Source of the DNA: Streptomyces sp. NBC_01445
GTDB taxonomy: Bacteria > Actinomycetota > Actinomycetes > Streptomycetales > Streptomycetaceae
Length of the DNA: 64,000 nt
Assembly: GCF_035918235.1 (NCBI RefSeq)
Contig: NZ_CP109485.1
Coordinates: 10,323,001-10,387,000 of the forward strand
Direction: 5' to 3'
Both the position numbers and the translations under genes were made by a program. The notes below the pieces were generated by a model that was given only the letters and a program-made list of their open reading frames with translations, was not told where the DNA came from and searched no databases. Shown in pieces: positions 7,548-16,481 of this stretch (positions are counted from its first letter, which is position 1; every line of letters starts with the position of its first letter).

Positions 7548-8984
7548 CTAGGCGCCCGCCGGTACTGCCAGAGGGCCCCACTCAAACGTGGTACCGCTGA
7601 ACCTGGCGGCGGCGAAGCCAGTGGTGCCGCCGCCGAAGCTGACGGTGCCGGCGCTGAGCGTCGCGCCGCCGAAGCTGACGGTGCCGGCGCTGAACGTCGC
7701 GTCGCCGAAGCTGACGGTGCCGGCGCTGAGCGTCGCGTCGCCGAAGCTGACGGTGCTGCCGCTGAACGTCGTGCTTGTGAAGCTGACGGTGCTGCCGCTG
7801 AACGTCGCGTCGCCGAAGCTGACGGTGCCGGCGCTGAATGTCGCGTCGCCGAAGTGGACGGTGCCGGCGCTGAACTCCGCGTCCCCGAAGTTGACGAGGC
7901 TGCCGCTGAACGTCGCGCCGCTGAAGTTGACGAGGCTGCCGCTGAATGTCGAGTCGACAAAGTGGACGGTGCTGCCGCTGAATGTCGCGACGCCGAAGTG
8001 GACGGTGCCGGCGCTGAACGTCGCGTCGCCGAAGTAGACGGTGCCGGCGCTGAACGTCGCGCCGGTGAAGCTGACGGCGCTGCCGCTGAACGTCGCGTCG
8101 ATAAAGCTGACAAAGCCGCTGAATGTCGCGTCGTCGAAGTAGACGTCGCCGCTGCTGAATGTTGCGTCGTCGAAGTAGACGTTGGGGCTGCTGAACTCCG
8201 CGGAGGCGAAGTAGACGGTGCCGCCGCTGAACTCTGCGCCGACGAAGTAGACGGTGGGGCCGCTGAACTCCGCGCCGCTGAAGCTGACGGTGCCGCTGCT
8301 GAACTTCGCGTCGAAGAAGGTGATCTTTCCTCGAAAGTGGCTGGCATCGAAGGTGCCGCCGTCGAAGACCGCGCCAGTGAAGTTGAAGTCATGCAGGCAC
8401 CAGGCGGTAGCCGCGTCCGGCTCCTGTAGGTGGTCGCGGATGACTTGGATGATGGTGTGGCGGACCTCGCGTTCCCCTTCTTTGTGGCCGGGCAACGAGG
8501 GGTCGGGTTCGTAGGGCATGCGGAGGTAGGCGCACAGGACGTCGATGCAGACCTGGCGTTGTTCTGCCCAGTCGTCGGCGAGGCGGGCGAGGGCGTAGAC
8601 GCCGGCGAGGCGGACCGCGGCTTGGTCGTGACCGAGCTGTTCGGCAGCGGTGGTGTAGCGGTCGGCGAGCTGACTTGCGTCCGCGCGGTGTGCGTCGCCC
8701 TCGGCGAGGAGCTGTTTGCGGTAGGCGTAGAGACCGGCGAGGACGGCACCGATCAGGGTCAGGGCCGTCACGGTGGCTTTGAGGACGTCATTGATGTTGA
8801 CCGGCTTGGGCGGCTTCTGGTCGGCGGCCGCCTGCGCGAAGTGGTCGTAGGCGTAGTGGTAGATGACCCAGCCGAGGGCACCGGCGGCTATCAGCGCCAC
8901 GAGTGCCACGAACCAGACGGGCCAGAGGTTCGGTGTGTACCGGCCCCGGGGGGCCTCGCGCTTGCGCCGGAGTGAGACTGCCAC
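7548..8984 (-). CDS. Membrane-anchored repeat protein with pentapeptide-like beta-helix
   Basis: 478 residues. Two transmembrane helices lie near residues 22-45 and 70-88. A soluble helical domain follows (95-190, with RLAGVYALARLADDW and a CIDVLCAYLRMP motif seen in actinomycete pentapeptide-repeat membrane proteins). The last half is 19 copies of a 12-residue unit, consensus ATFSAGTVSFGD. Regularly spaced Phe residues would stack inside a right-handed beta-helix. Such proteins are common in Streptomyces; their role is unknown, with DNA mimicry or surface scaffolding both proposed for relatives. It is monocistronic and divergent from what follows. Confidence 0.75.
   Translation of the reverse strand: MAVSLRRKREAPRGRYTPNLWPVWFVALVALIAAGALGWVIYHYAYDHFAQAAADQKPPKPVNINDVLKATVTALTLIGAVLAGLYAYRKQLLAEGDAHRADASQLADRYTTAAEQLGHDQAAVRLAGVYALARLADDWAEQRQVCIDVLCAYLRMPYEPDPSLPGHKEGEREVRHTIIQVIRDHLQEPDAATAWCLHDFNFTGAVFDGGTFDASHFRGKITFFDAKFSSGTVSFSGAEFSGPTVYFVGAEFSGGTVYFASAEFSSPNVYFDDATFSSGDVYFDDATFSGFVSFIDATFSGSAVSFTGATFSAGTVYFGDATFSAGTVHFGVATFSGSTVHFVDSTFSGSLVNFSGATFSGSLVNFGDAEFSAGTVHFGDATFSAGTVSFGDATFSGSTVSFTSTTFSGSTVSFGDATLSAGTVSFGDATFSAGTVSFGGATLSAGTVSFGGGTTGFAAARFSGTTFEWGPLAVPAGA
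7629..8309 (-). repeat. 36-bp tandem coding repeat, 19 units
   Basis: The 3' half of the repeat-protein gene is an in-frame array of 36-base units (one unit is 33 bases). Each starts with Ala/Ser/Thr-x-Phe-Ser and ends in a Phe-Gly-Asp-like turn. Neighbouring units near the 3' end are nearly identical at DNA level, which implies recent unequal exchange or slippage. Copy number is likely to vary between strains. Confidence 0.85.
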
Positions 8985-9285
8985 GTCAGGAGCATGGAGC
9001 CTGCCCGCCGTCCGGGACAGCGAGTTGGCGAAATACGCCGAGGAGCTGTTCAGCCGGCGGGGAATCCCATGGCCGCGCGGAGCAGCCGGGCTGTCTCCTC
9101 TGCGGTCGCACGCGTCTCGTCGTCGGCTCCGCTGGAGCCAAGTTCGTCGAGGAGCCTCGTCAGCGTCGTTGATCGCCTCGACGAGAACAGCGGCTTAGGA
9201 TCGCTCCTGACGAAGAATCGAACGCATCGAACGGTCCCCGTGTTGCCGCCCTGAGCGCCGCGGGGATCATCATGTCTGGCCCGCG
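8985..9285. other. Intergenic stretch between divergent genes
   Basis: This must carry the divergent promoters for the repeat protein and the following gene. A reverse-strand frame (about 9050-9295, 81 codons) has a helical, protein-like end (LLDELGSSGADDETR with AEETARLLRAAMG). It could be a small gene or a remnant; I do not call it. Confidence 0.35.
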
Positions 9286-9696
9286 ATGAGCTCACATCCG
9301 GCGCAGCACAGAGTGACCCTCGAGAACCACGGTCGGTGGAGATGGCTCACGGTGTACGTTCGCGAGGGGCGCCCCGCCGGCGCCCCTGCTCACCGCGAGA
9401 GGACCGAAGCCGAGATGGAATCTGCCGCCGACGCACGCACACGGCTTCGCACACGTCAGCAGGAACTGAAAGCTGAACTGGAGCAAGTGCAGCGGCACTT
9501 GGATCAGTTGGAGACGACAGTGGTCGCCTCGCAGTGGCGGCATGCTCCCAGCGGCCCCACAGGGAGAGGCACCGTCTATCACACGGGGCTGGACAAACGT
9601 TGCCGCCCGACGAGCGGGCCGGAGACTATCACCCTGTACGAAGCCCTGCTGACGGAACTGATCCCCTGCCCCAGGTGCAAGCCGCAGTCGCACTAG
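9286..9696 (+). CDS. Small coiled-coil protein with C-terminal Cys motif
   Basis: 136 residues as drawn from ATG 9286; an internal ATG at 9415 (MESAADAR) is also possible. Residues 43-80 form a clear heptad-type coiled coil rich in Glu, Gln, Leu and Arg. The C-terminus has DKRCRP and PCPRCKP, enough cysteines for one zinc site. No known family. Its isolation between a repeat gene and an integrase relic gives no functional clue. Confidence 0.5.
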   Translation: MSSHPAQHRVTLENHGRWRWLTVYVREGRPAGAPAHRERTEAEMESAADARTRLRTRQQELKAELEQVQRHLDQLETTVVASQWRHAPSGPTGRGTVYHTGLDKRCRPTSGPETITLYEALLTELIPCPRCKPQSH

Positions 9697-9859
9697 TCCC
9701 CTTGATTCCCCCTCAGCCGGCTACGCCGCGGAACCGGATCGTGATCACCCTCGTATAATTTGTCGTATACGTACCTGATTGTCTGAGAGGGGTCCGACGC
9801 GGACGACCCGGGGGAGCCAACCGAGGTTGTCACGCGGAGCTCGTCGACGGAGACCGCCT

Positions 9860-10165
9860 TCCAGACCTCCCCGAGATCGCAGGCCCCGCCGCGGCCGCTC
9901 GTCGACCGGCACACGATCCTGCGTCCCGGCGAACTCCCCGCCACGACACGGCCCAGCTACAGCGAGCGCGACTTCTACGTCTCCGAAGCCACCGCACGGC
10001 GCATGGACGAACAGTCCGCGCCGAAGAACGCTGACAGCAACTACCGTTCCCAGCGCGGCATGTTCGAACGATGGTGCGCCGCCATGGCCCGCGTCACGAA
10101 GCCCTGCACGACCGCCACGTACGTCGAGTACATCGCCTCCCAAGGGCACGGCCCTGGTCCGGGGA
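9860..10165 (+). pseudogene. Tyrosine recombinase/integrase, N-terminal fragment
   Basis: The frame through 9901-10160 reads VDRHTILRPGEL, then PSYSERDFYVSEATARRMDE, then NYRSQRGMFERWCA and TTATYVEYIAS. This is the SAM-like arm-binding/core-binding N-terminus found in Streptomyces plasmid and ICE integrases. No start codon is present in frame upstream except the internal ATG at 10003. Homology ends near 10165, before any catalytic Arg/His/Tyr. An AT-rich patch with TATAAT lies at 9754-9759. It is probably the scar of an integrative element. Confidence 0.55.
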
Positions 10166-10339
10166 CTCTCGCCATTTCCGTAGAAGGCCCCGTCTGGTGC
10201 AATTCCGAGGCCACTGTCGTCAGGATCAACCGGTGTCCAGTTGGACAGTTATTGATTCCATGTGTCGTGACCTGACCGGGTGTGCAAAAGTGAAGTGTGA
10301 TGGGCGAGTTGACCAGCTGACGGCGGGGGAGTACCGGGC

Positions 10340-11938
10340 GTGCGGGGGCGAGGAGAGCGTGCGGCAGGGCGGGAAGGTGGAGCGTCCGCGCCGCAGCTGA
10401 CACGGACGCATCGGATACTCATCGGCGTGGTCGTCGCCGGTGCGGTGGTCATCGCCGGCATCGGTTTCGCGGGTTCGTACGCGGCCGTTCGCTCACTCGC
10501 GCTCCAGAAGGGGTTCGGGAACTTCAGTTATGTGTTCCCGATTGGCATCGACGCGGGTATCTGCGTACTGCTCGCCCTGGACCTGCTGCTGACCTGGATC
10601 CGGATACCGTTCCCGCTGCTGCGCCAGACGGCGTGGCTGCTGACCGCCGCGACGATCGCGTTCAACGGCGCGGCCGCGTGGCCGGACCCGCTCGGCGTCG
10701 GCATGCACGCCGTCATCCCGATCCTGTTCGTCGTCTCGGTCGAGGCGGCGCGGCACGCGGTGGGCCGGATCGCCGACATCACGGCCGACAAGCACATGGA
10801 GGGCGTGCGCCTCACGCGCTGGCTGCTCTCCCCACTGCCCACGTTCCTGCTGTGGCGCCGCATGAAGCTGTGGGAGCTGCGCAGCTACGAGGCCGTCATC
10901 AAGCTGGAGCAGGAGCGGCTCGTCTACCAGGCGCGGCTGCGGTCCCGCTTCGGCCGCGCCTGGCGCCGCAAGGCTCCCGTCGAGTCCCTGATGCCGCTGC
11001 GCCTGGCGCGCTACGGGGTGCCGCTCGCGGAGATGGCTCCGGCCGGGCTCGTCGCCGCGGGCGTCGAGCCGCAGTTGCTGCCGCGCCGTCCGCAGGCGCC
11101 ACAACTGGATCAGCAGGTCGTGCGGGTGGAGCCTGCTGCTGGGGTGCTCGCGCAGACGGCGCCGAGCCACGGGTTCGCTGCGCCTCGCCAGACGCAGCAT
11201 CCGGGCGACCACGACGCCGAGGTGGAGCCGCCCATGGTCGCGTTGGAACAGGAGCACCAGAGCTGGCACGAGGAGCATCCCGAGCGAATGCCGGTGCCGC
11301 ACCCGCAGGAGCAAGAGCATCAGGCCCCGGTGCCTGATGCATCGGGTGGTGAGCCTGACAAGGAGTGGGCGTCCTTCTATCGGTCCGCTGCAGAGCAGTT
11401 CGCAACGGACCAGGGATACGAGCCGGATGCTGATGAGCTGTCCTTGTACCTGCTGGAGCAGTACGACGTCGCCGACCAGTACGGCCGCCCGCTCGCTCCC
11501 GAATACCTCGCCCCGTACGTGATGGCCGCCAACCGGGAGGCGGAGGCCGCTCGTGGAGTGGCAGTGGGGGACCAGGCTCCGGTGAATGCCAGCCGGGCCG
11601 AGGATGCGGGGCGGGTCGCAGTCCAGATGCGTATCAGCGAGCTGGAGCGGTCGCAGAGTCAGGAAGCGCCTGCGGCCGAGCCGACGGGCGAAGCACCTGC
11701 CGCCGGCACCGGGACGCTCGCCGAGCCCGAGCCGAGCGGAGCAGCGCCGACTGAAGCGAAGCCGTCGGGGATCGACCTGGTGGAATTCCACTACCGGCAG
11801 TTGCCGCCGGAGTCCCAGGGGAAGTCCGCGAAGGCGCTCGCTCCCGAGCTTGCCGCACTGTCCGGCTACGCAGAGGGCACGGTGCGCAAGTACATCGGCG
11901 AGATGCGGCGGCGCGGTTCGAGCGAGGAAACCGGCTGA
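10340..11938 (+). CDS. DUF2637 (SpdB-like) plasmid spread membrane protein
   Basis: 532 residues from GTG 10340. The N-terminal DUF2637 domain has four membrane helices (about residues 26-150) with the typical FPIGIDAGICVLLALDLLLT and WPDPLGVGMHAVIPILFV segments. A basic stretch and a long Pro/Gln/Glu-rich linker follow. The C-terminus (about 450-530) has a helix-turn-helix-like fold (LAALSGYAEGTVRKYIGEM). DUF2637 proteins are found on Streptomyces conjugative plasmids and ICEs, where spd genes aid intramycelial spread of DNA after transfer. The gene lies just outside the left 55-bp repeat and converges on the ABC exporter genes. Confidence 0.8.
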   Translation: MRGRGERAAGREGGASAPQLTRTHRILIGVVVAGAVVIAGIGFAGSYAAVRSLALQKGFGNFSYVFPIGIDAGICVLLALDLLLTWIRIPFPLLRQTAWLLTAATIAFNGAAAWPDPLGVGMHAVIPILFVVSVEAARHAVGRIADITADKHMEGVRLTRWLLSPLPTFLLWRRMKLWELRSYEAVIKLEQERLVYQARLRSRFGRAWRRKAPVESLMPLRLARYGVPLAEMAPAGLVAAGVEPQLLPRRPQAPQLDQQVVRVEPAAGVLAQTAPSHGFAAPRQTQHPGDHDAEVEPPMVALEQEHQSWHEEHPERMPVPHPQEQEHQAPVPDASGGEPDKEWASFYRSAAEQFATDQGYEPDADELSLYLLEQYDVADQYGRPLAPEYLAPYVMAANREAEAARGVAVGDQAPVNASRAEDAGRVAVQMRISELERSQSQEAPAAEPTGEAPAAGTGTLAEPEPSGAAPTEAKPSGIDLVEFHYRQLPPESQGKSAKALAPELAALSGYAEGTVRKYIGEMRRRGSSEETG

Positions 11939-11940
11939 CG

Positions 11941-12340
11941 TTCCACCCGGTGGAATCCGGCAGTTGCTGCAGCAGAGCATGCGCGTCGGCGGGGTGGAAT
12001 GCGCAAAGGACAGCTCTTCCAGCATTGCTGTGTGGCACACATCCGCTGCCCTACTCGCTCCGCTCGGAGCGGCTGGAGTTGCCTAACGGCTGCCCGACTT
12101 CGCGTTGGTGGACGTCCGCTTCCTAGAGGGGTGGAACGCTGTGACCTGCAATTTTCCACCGTGGGTCACTGTTTGGGGTATACCCCGCTCCCGTTCCGAC
12201 GCCGCTCACTGCGACCGTTGGAGGTGCGGCGAGTGGGCCTGGCCGTGAACGTCCTCCGGGTCGTTCCACGCGGGGTGCGGCCGGGTGGAATTCGTGGACG
12301 GCATGTCCGCGGCCGGGACGACCGGGGTGGAATTTTCCAC
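11941..12340. repeat. Cluster of nine GTGGAA/TTCCAC boxes (left)
   Basis: TTCCAC boxes start at 11941, 12154, 12264 and 12335; GTGGAA boxes start at 11950, 11994, 12131, 12285 and 12327. Several pair as inverted repeats, including GTGGAATTTTCCAC at 12327-12340, which is perfectly symmetric. A mirror cluster lies at 48227-48463. Confidence 0.65.
12127..12181 (+). repeat. 55-bp inverted repeat, left copy
   Basis: The segment begins AGGGGTGGAACGCTGTGA and ends GTGGGTCACTGTTTGGGG plus TAT. It matches the reverse complement of 48364-48418 at 51 of 55 positions with no gaps. The two copies lie 36 kb apart and enclose the Tad and T4SS genes. Confidence 0.85.
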
Positions 12341-12725
12341 GCTGACGCGGCGCCGCTGCGACGGCTCGGGCCGGTGAACCGTACTGCCGATTGCGTTGCG
12401 TGACGGTGTGTCGGCTACGGCAGAGCACCCGCGGCTGGCCCGCAGGGCGTTCCGGACTGCTCAGGGCCCGGAGCTCGCAGGGGCCGGTGGTCGTCCAGCA
12501 GGCCCAGCCAACCTGAGAGGGTGGCCGGGCCGGTGTGGATCTGTAGGGTCCGCGACTTGATGAGCACTGGTTCCTGCAGAAACGCTGGAATCCGCGCTCG
12601 GTGAGCACTCGTCGGGTCGACCAGGCGTGAGCAATCGGCGCCGTTGGCGATCCACGGTCGGTCACAGTCGGTAGGGGCAGCCCGGAACCCGCGAGTTCTG
12701 TCCGGGGCGGCGCGGGGTGCCGTGT

Positions 12726-14507
12726 TCAGGAGGAGGGAGGCCGCTCGCCGTGCCATGAGCGCCAGAGCGCGGCGTAGGCGCCGTCGGCTGTTACGAGATC
12801 GTCGTGGGTGCCGAGTTCGGTGAGTCGACCGTCTTCCATCACGGCCACTCTGTCGGCGTCATGGGCCGTCTGTAGGCGGTGTGCGATGGCGATGACGGTC
12901 CGGCCTTTGAGGACGGCGGCCAGCGCCCGTTCCGTGTGCCGGGCGGTTCTTGGGTCCAGGAGTGCAGTTGCCTCGTCGAGGATCAGCGTGTGTGGGTCGG
13001 CCAGCACCACGCGTGCCAAGGCGAGTTGCTGTGCCTGGGCGCCGTCCGGCCGGTGTCCCCCGTGGCTCAGATCGGTGTCCAGCCCGTCCGGTAGTTCGTT
13101 GGCCCATTCGGCGCCGACGGCAGCGAGTGCCGTGCGCAGTTGGGCGTCGGTGGCGCGAGCGGAGGCGATCTGCAGGTTGTCCCGGACCGTTCCTAGGAAC
13201 ACGTGGTGTTCCTGGGTGACGAGGACGACGTGTTGGCGCAGTTGGTCGGGGTCCAGGTCGGCGACCGGTATCTGCCCTACCGTCACTGAGCCGGTGTGGG
13301 GTCTGTCCATGCCTGCCAGCAGCCTGCCCAGGGTGGTCTTGCCCGCGCCGGACGGGCCGACGATCACTAGTCGCTCGCCGGGCTGGACCGTGAGGTCGAC
13401 GCCGTGCAGGACGTCGCTCCCGTCGTCGTAGGCGTAGCGCACATCGGCCACTTCGATCCGGTCGTTGGTCGGTGTGAGGGGAGCGGCCGGTGGTACTTGC
13501 GTGGCCAGGCCGGGGCCCTCGACCCTGGCGAAGGAGGCGCTGCTGCTTTGCAGTTGCTCGATCTGCTGGAGGATGGTGTCCAGGGGCTGGGAGAGCTGCC
13601 GCAGGTACAGGGCCGAGGCGACCACCGCGCCGAGGCTCATCGTGCCGTGGGCGTACAGCACGCCGCCGATCAGCAGGACAACGGCCACGGGAATGACGTA
13701 CGAGATGTCCACGGCCGGGAAGAGCACACTGCGCAGGAACAGCGTGCGGTTCCGGGTGGTCCGGCACTTTTCGATTTGCTCCTGGCATGCCGTCATGCGG
13801 TGCTGCTGCAGTCCGAAGGCTTCGACGGTGCGGGCGCCGGCGGCGGTGGCCGCGAGCTGCTCCGCGAGAGCGGTGTTGGCGGCTCCCTCGGCAAGGTACG
13901 CGGTGAGCGCCCGGCGCAGGTACCAGCGGGCGGCGAACCAGATGCCGAGCAGGCCCAGCACTCCGCACGCGCCGAGCAGCGGGTCGAGTGCGAAGACCGC
14001 TCCGAGGATGAACAACGCCTGGACTCCGGCGATGAGGACCTGGGGACCGGCGTCCCGGAGGGTGGCGCCGACCGCGGCGACATCGGCCGTGCCACGGGTC
14101 ATCAGGTCGCCCGTTCCTGCGCGTTCGACCATCGCGGCGGGCAGCGCGAGCGCCCGGTCGGCGAACTGTTCGCGGATACGCGCCAGGGTCCGCTCGCCGA
14201 AGCGGTGTCCGATGTAGCCGGCATAACGGGCCAGGACGAGCTGCGCCAGCGCGAACACGAAGATGATGAGCGCGAGACGGTCCACCGAGGCCACCGGGGC
14301 CCCGGCCCTGACTTCGTCGATGATGCGGCCGAGCAGCCAGGGGCCGACGAGTCCGGCACCGGCGGCCAGCGCGTTGAGGCCGATCATGGCGGCGAAAGCA
14401 CGGCCGTCCTGACGGACCAGCCGGAGTGCCGCCCGGCGTATCCGGGACGGTTCGGCGACGGGCAGGGCCCGGGCCGTGGGTGCCGTGGGTGGGGAACTGG
14501 CAGTCAT
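12726..14507 (-). CDS. ABC exporter half-transporter B (permease-ATPase)
   Basis: About 593 residues: six-helix membrane domain (residues about 35-310), then an ATPase domain. Walker A is GPSGAGKT, Walker B LILDEATALLD and the switch is IAHRL. The signature motif is not LSGGQ but GAQAQQLALAR, so this half carries a non-canonical signature. The ATG at 14507 overlaps the upstream TGA (ATGA) and follows GGGAGG, hence this start rather than GTG 14525. It pairs with the upstream half as a heterodimeric exporter. In this dimer Walker A comes from B and LSGGQ from A, giving one working ATP site. Confidence 0.85.
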   Translation of the reverse strand: MTASSPPTAPTARALPVAEPSRIRRAALRLVRQDGRAFAAMIGLNALAAGAGLVGPWLLGRIIDEVRAGAPVASVDRLALIIFVFALAQLVLARYAGYIGHRFGERTLARIREQFADRALALPAAMVERAGTGDLMTRGTADVAAVGATLRDAGPQVLIAGVQALFILGAVFALDPLLGACGVLGLLGIWFAARWYLRRALTAYLAEGAANTALAEQLAATAAGARTVEAFGLQQHRMTACQEQIEKCRTTRNRTLFLRSVLFPAVDISYVIPVAVVLLIGGVLYAHGTMSLGAVVASALYLRQLSQPLDTILQQIEQLQSSSASFARVEGPGLATQVPPAAPLTPTNDRIEVADVRYAYDDGSDVLHGVDLTVQPGERLVIVGPSGAGKTTLGRLLAGMDRPHTGSVTVGQIPVADLDPDQLRQHVVLVTQEHHVFLGTVRDNLQIASARATDAQLRTALAAVGAEWANELPDGLDTDLSHGGHRPDGAQAQQLALARVVLADPHTLILDEATALLDPRTARHTERALAAVLKGRTVIAIAHRLQTAHDADRVAVMEDGRLTELGTHDDLVTADGAYAALWRSWHGERPPSS

Positions 14508-16282
14508 TGCACGGCCTCCCGGCACGTCGGAGCGGTTCCTTCGTCCGCGCGGTCGCGGTCTTCGTCGTGGACGCCGTCTGCTTCGGACGCGCCGCGGGAG
14601 ACCAGGCGCCGGTAGCTGGGCTGCCGGGCCAGGAGTTCATGATGGCTGCCCGAGTCCGCGACGGAGCCGTCGACCAGGTAGTGCACGGTGTCTGCCTGAA
14701 CCAGGAGGAGCGGTGATGTGCTGGTGACCACCGTGGTGCGGCCGGACCGTGCGGCGTACAGCCGGGTCGCGATGGCCGCCTCGGTGTGCGCGTCGACTGC
14801 TGAGGTGGGCTCGACCGCCAGGAGTACCTCGGGATCGACCAGCAGGGCCCGGGCCAGGCGGATGCGCTGCCGCTGACCGCCGGAGAGGTTGCGGCCCTGC
14901 GCGTCGACGGGCGAGTCGAGGCCGTCCGGCAGGGCGCGGACGATGTCCTGCGCCATGGCCGCGGAGAGGCCCCGGCCGATGGTCTCCTCGTCCCGGTCCC
15001 ACGGACCGCAGATCACCTCGCGCAGCGGGCCGGCGAACAGATCGGCCTCGTTGTCCGCGACGAGGATGCGTCGGCGGACCTGTGTCAGGTCAATCTCTGC
15101 GAGGCGTATCTCGCCCCAGGTCACGGCCGATTCGACGAAACGGCCGAGACGGTCGACCACCGTCGCCGACTCCGCGGGCCGGGCGCTGACCAATGCGGTC
15201 AGCCTGCCGGGCGTCGCCTCGACGCCGGATGCAGGATCACGCAGCGCGGCCGGAAGCCCGGGCCCGTCCGAAGCCGCGTCCCCGCCGAGGGAATCGGGCT
15301 CCATGGCCAGAAAACGTACGACTCTGCGGGCGGCGACGAGTCCGCGGCTGAGGTCGTAGCCGCCCTCGATGAAGAACGAGACCGGCACCACCAGCACCGC
15401 TGCGTACCCGTAGACCGCGACCAACTCGCCGACGCTGATGGTCCCTTGCGCCGCCATCCGGGCCGCCAGCCAGGTCACGGCCCCGAGGAACAGGGTGGGC
15501 AGGCCGACGCTCAGGGCCTGGATCCAGCTGGTCACCGCGCCGACGCGGTACCCCTTCGCCTGCAGCGTCCGCGAACCGCGCCGGTAGCGCTCGGCGTACA
15601 CCTCCTTGCCGCCGATGCCGTTGAGGACGCGCAGTCCTCCGACGATGTCCGTGAAACGGGCGGCGAGCCCGCCCTGCTGTTCCCGGTACGTCGCCTCGAC
15701 GCCCTGCAGCCGCCCCAGCAGCGGGCCGACCAGCACCGCGAGCAGCGGCACACCGAGAAGCACCACCACGGCGAGCAACGGCGAAGCGGTCAACAGCAGT
15801 GCGGCCACGACGACATAGGCGAGGACCGCGCCGACACCGGGGCCGGTAATGGTCAGCGTGCTCGCGATCACCGCGACGTCGCCGAACCCGATCGTGACGA
15901 CTTCCCCGGCCGTGACCCGGCGCGGCAGCGCCCCGCCCAGCCTGGTCGCCTGCCTGACCACCACCTGCACAGAACGGAAGGCCGCATCCATCCGCACCTT
16001 GGTCATGGTGCGGTGTCGCATGATGGCCAGCCACGCGTTCAGCACCCCCACACCCAACAACGCCGCGACCCAGCCGACGAGCACGGACCACTGCCCCCGC
16101 TCCAGCCCGTCGTCGATGGCACGTGACAGCAGGTACGGCGGCAGAGCCAGACAGACCATCCAAGTGCTGCCCAGCAGCGCACCGGCGGCGATCCGGCGGC
16201 GCTGACTGGTGATCAGCCACCACAGGTACCGCGCGGCACTGCGACTGTCCGGGGTCCCCGGATCCAATTTCGAATCTCTCAT
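14504..16282 (-). CDS. ABC exporter half-transporter A (permease-ATPase, degenerate Walker A)
   Basis: About 592 residues from ATG 16282: six-helix membrane domain, then an ATPase domain with an intact NLSGGQRQRIRLARAL signature. The P-loop is replaced by SARPAESAT, lacking the invariant GxGK(S/T), and the Walker B end is VEPTSAVD. It therefore cannot bind and hydrolyse ATP normally by itself, but supplies the signature for the partner's site. It is translationally coupled to the next gene. The substrate is unknown; the pair sits next to transfer genes with no obvious biosynthetic partner. Confidence 0.83.
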   Translation of the reverse strand: MRDSKLDPGTPDSRSAARYLWWLITSQRRRIAAGALLGSTWMVCLALPPYLLSRAIDDGLERGQWSVLVGWVAALLGVGVLNAWLAIMRHRTMTKVRMDAAFRSVQVVVRQATRLGGALPRRVTAGEVVTIGFGDVAVIASTLTITGPGVGAVLAYVVVAALLLTASPLLAVVVLLGVPLLAVLVGPLLGRLQGVEATYREQQGGLAARFTDIVGGLRVLNGIGGKEVYAERYRRGSRTLQAKGYRVGAVTSWIQALSVGLPTLFLGAVTWLAARMAAQGTISVGELVAVYGYAAVLVVPVSFFIEGGYDLSRGLVAARRVVRFLAMEPDSLGGDAASDGPGLPAALRDPASGVEATPGRLTALVSARPAESATVVDRLGRFVESAVTWGEIRLAEIDLTQVRRRILVADNEADLFAGPLREVICGPWDRDEETIGRGLSAAMAQDIVRALPDGLDSPVDAQGRNLSGGQRQRIRLARALLVDPEVLLAVEPTSAVDAHTEAAIATRLYAARSGRTTVVTSTSPLLLVQADTVHYLVDGSVADSGSHHELLARQPSYRRLVSRGASEADGVHDEDRDRADEGTAPTCREAVQ

Positions 16283-16481
16283 CTGCCGTACGTTAGTGAT
16301 CGCTGGTCGATTCGTTCGGGAGACCAGCGACCGCGCTGAGTGCCCTGGGAAGGCTCGAAAGAGATCGACAGTTGGCTTCACTCTCCGGAGCCATTGCGCA
16401 CAGGAACTGGATTTGCGCATTTACTGCGCATCGAGCGCCCACAGTGCTCACCGGATCGCGGACCCTACAGTGGTTCGAGGG

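Larger units (their letters stand above)
11939..12725. other. 787-bp non-coding region between convergent genes, rich in repeats
   Basis: Both flanking genes end here, so promoters are not needed. Yet 11941-12340 holds nine GTGGAA/TTCCAC boxes and the left copy of the 55-bp inverted repeat. Such repeat-dense, gene-free DNA between convergent genes is a candidate replication, partition or transfer site. Beyond 12400 I see nothing. Confidence 0.6.

Noticed and set aside
7629..8309. 36-bp repeats as a CRISPR array
   Set aside because: Units are contiguous and in frame within a coding region, with no spacers or cas genes.
9050..9295. 81-codon reverse frame with helical end
   Set aside because: No ribosome-binding site and no family; noted only in the intergenic entry.
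10493..12040. 515-codon reverse frame opposite the DUF2637 gene
   Set aside because: Low-complexity Arg/His/Leu content; the forward frame has membrane helices and a known domain.
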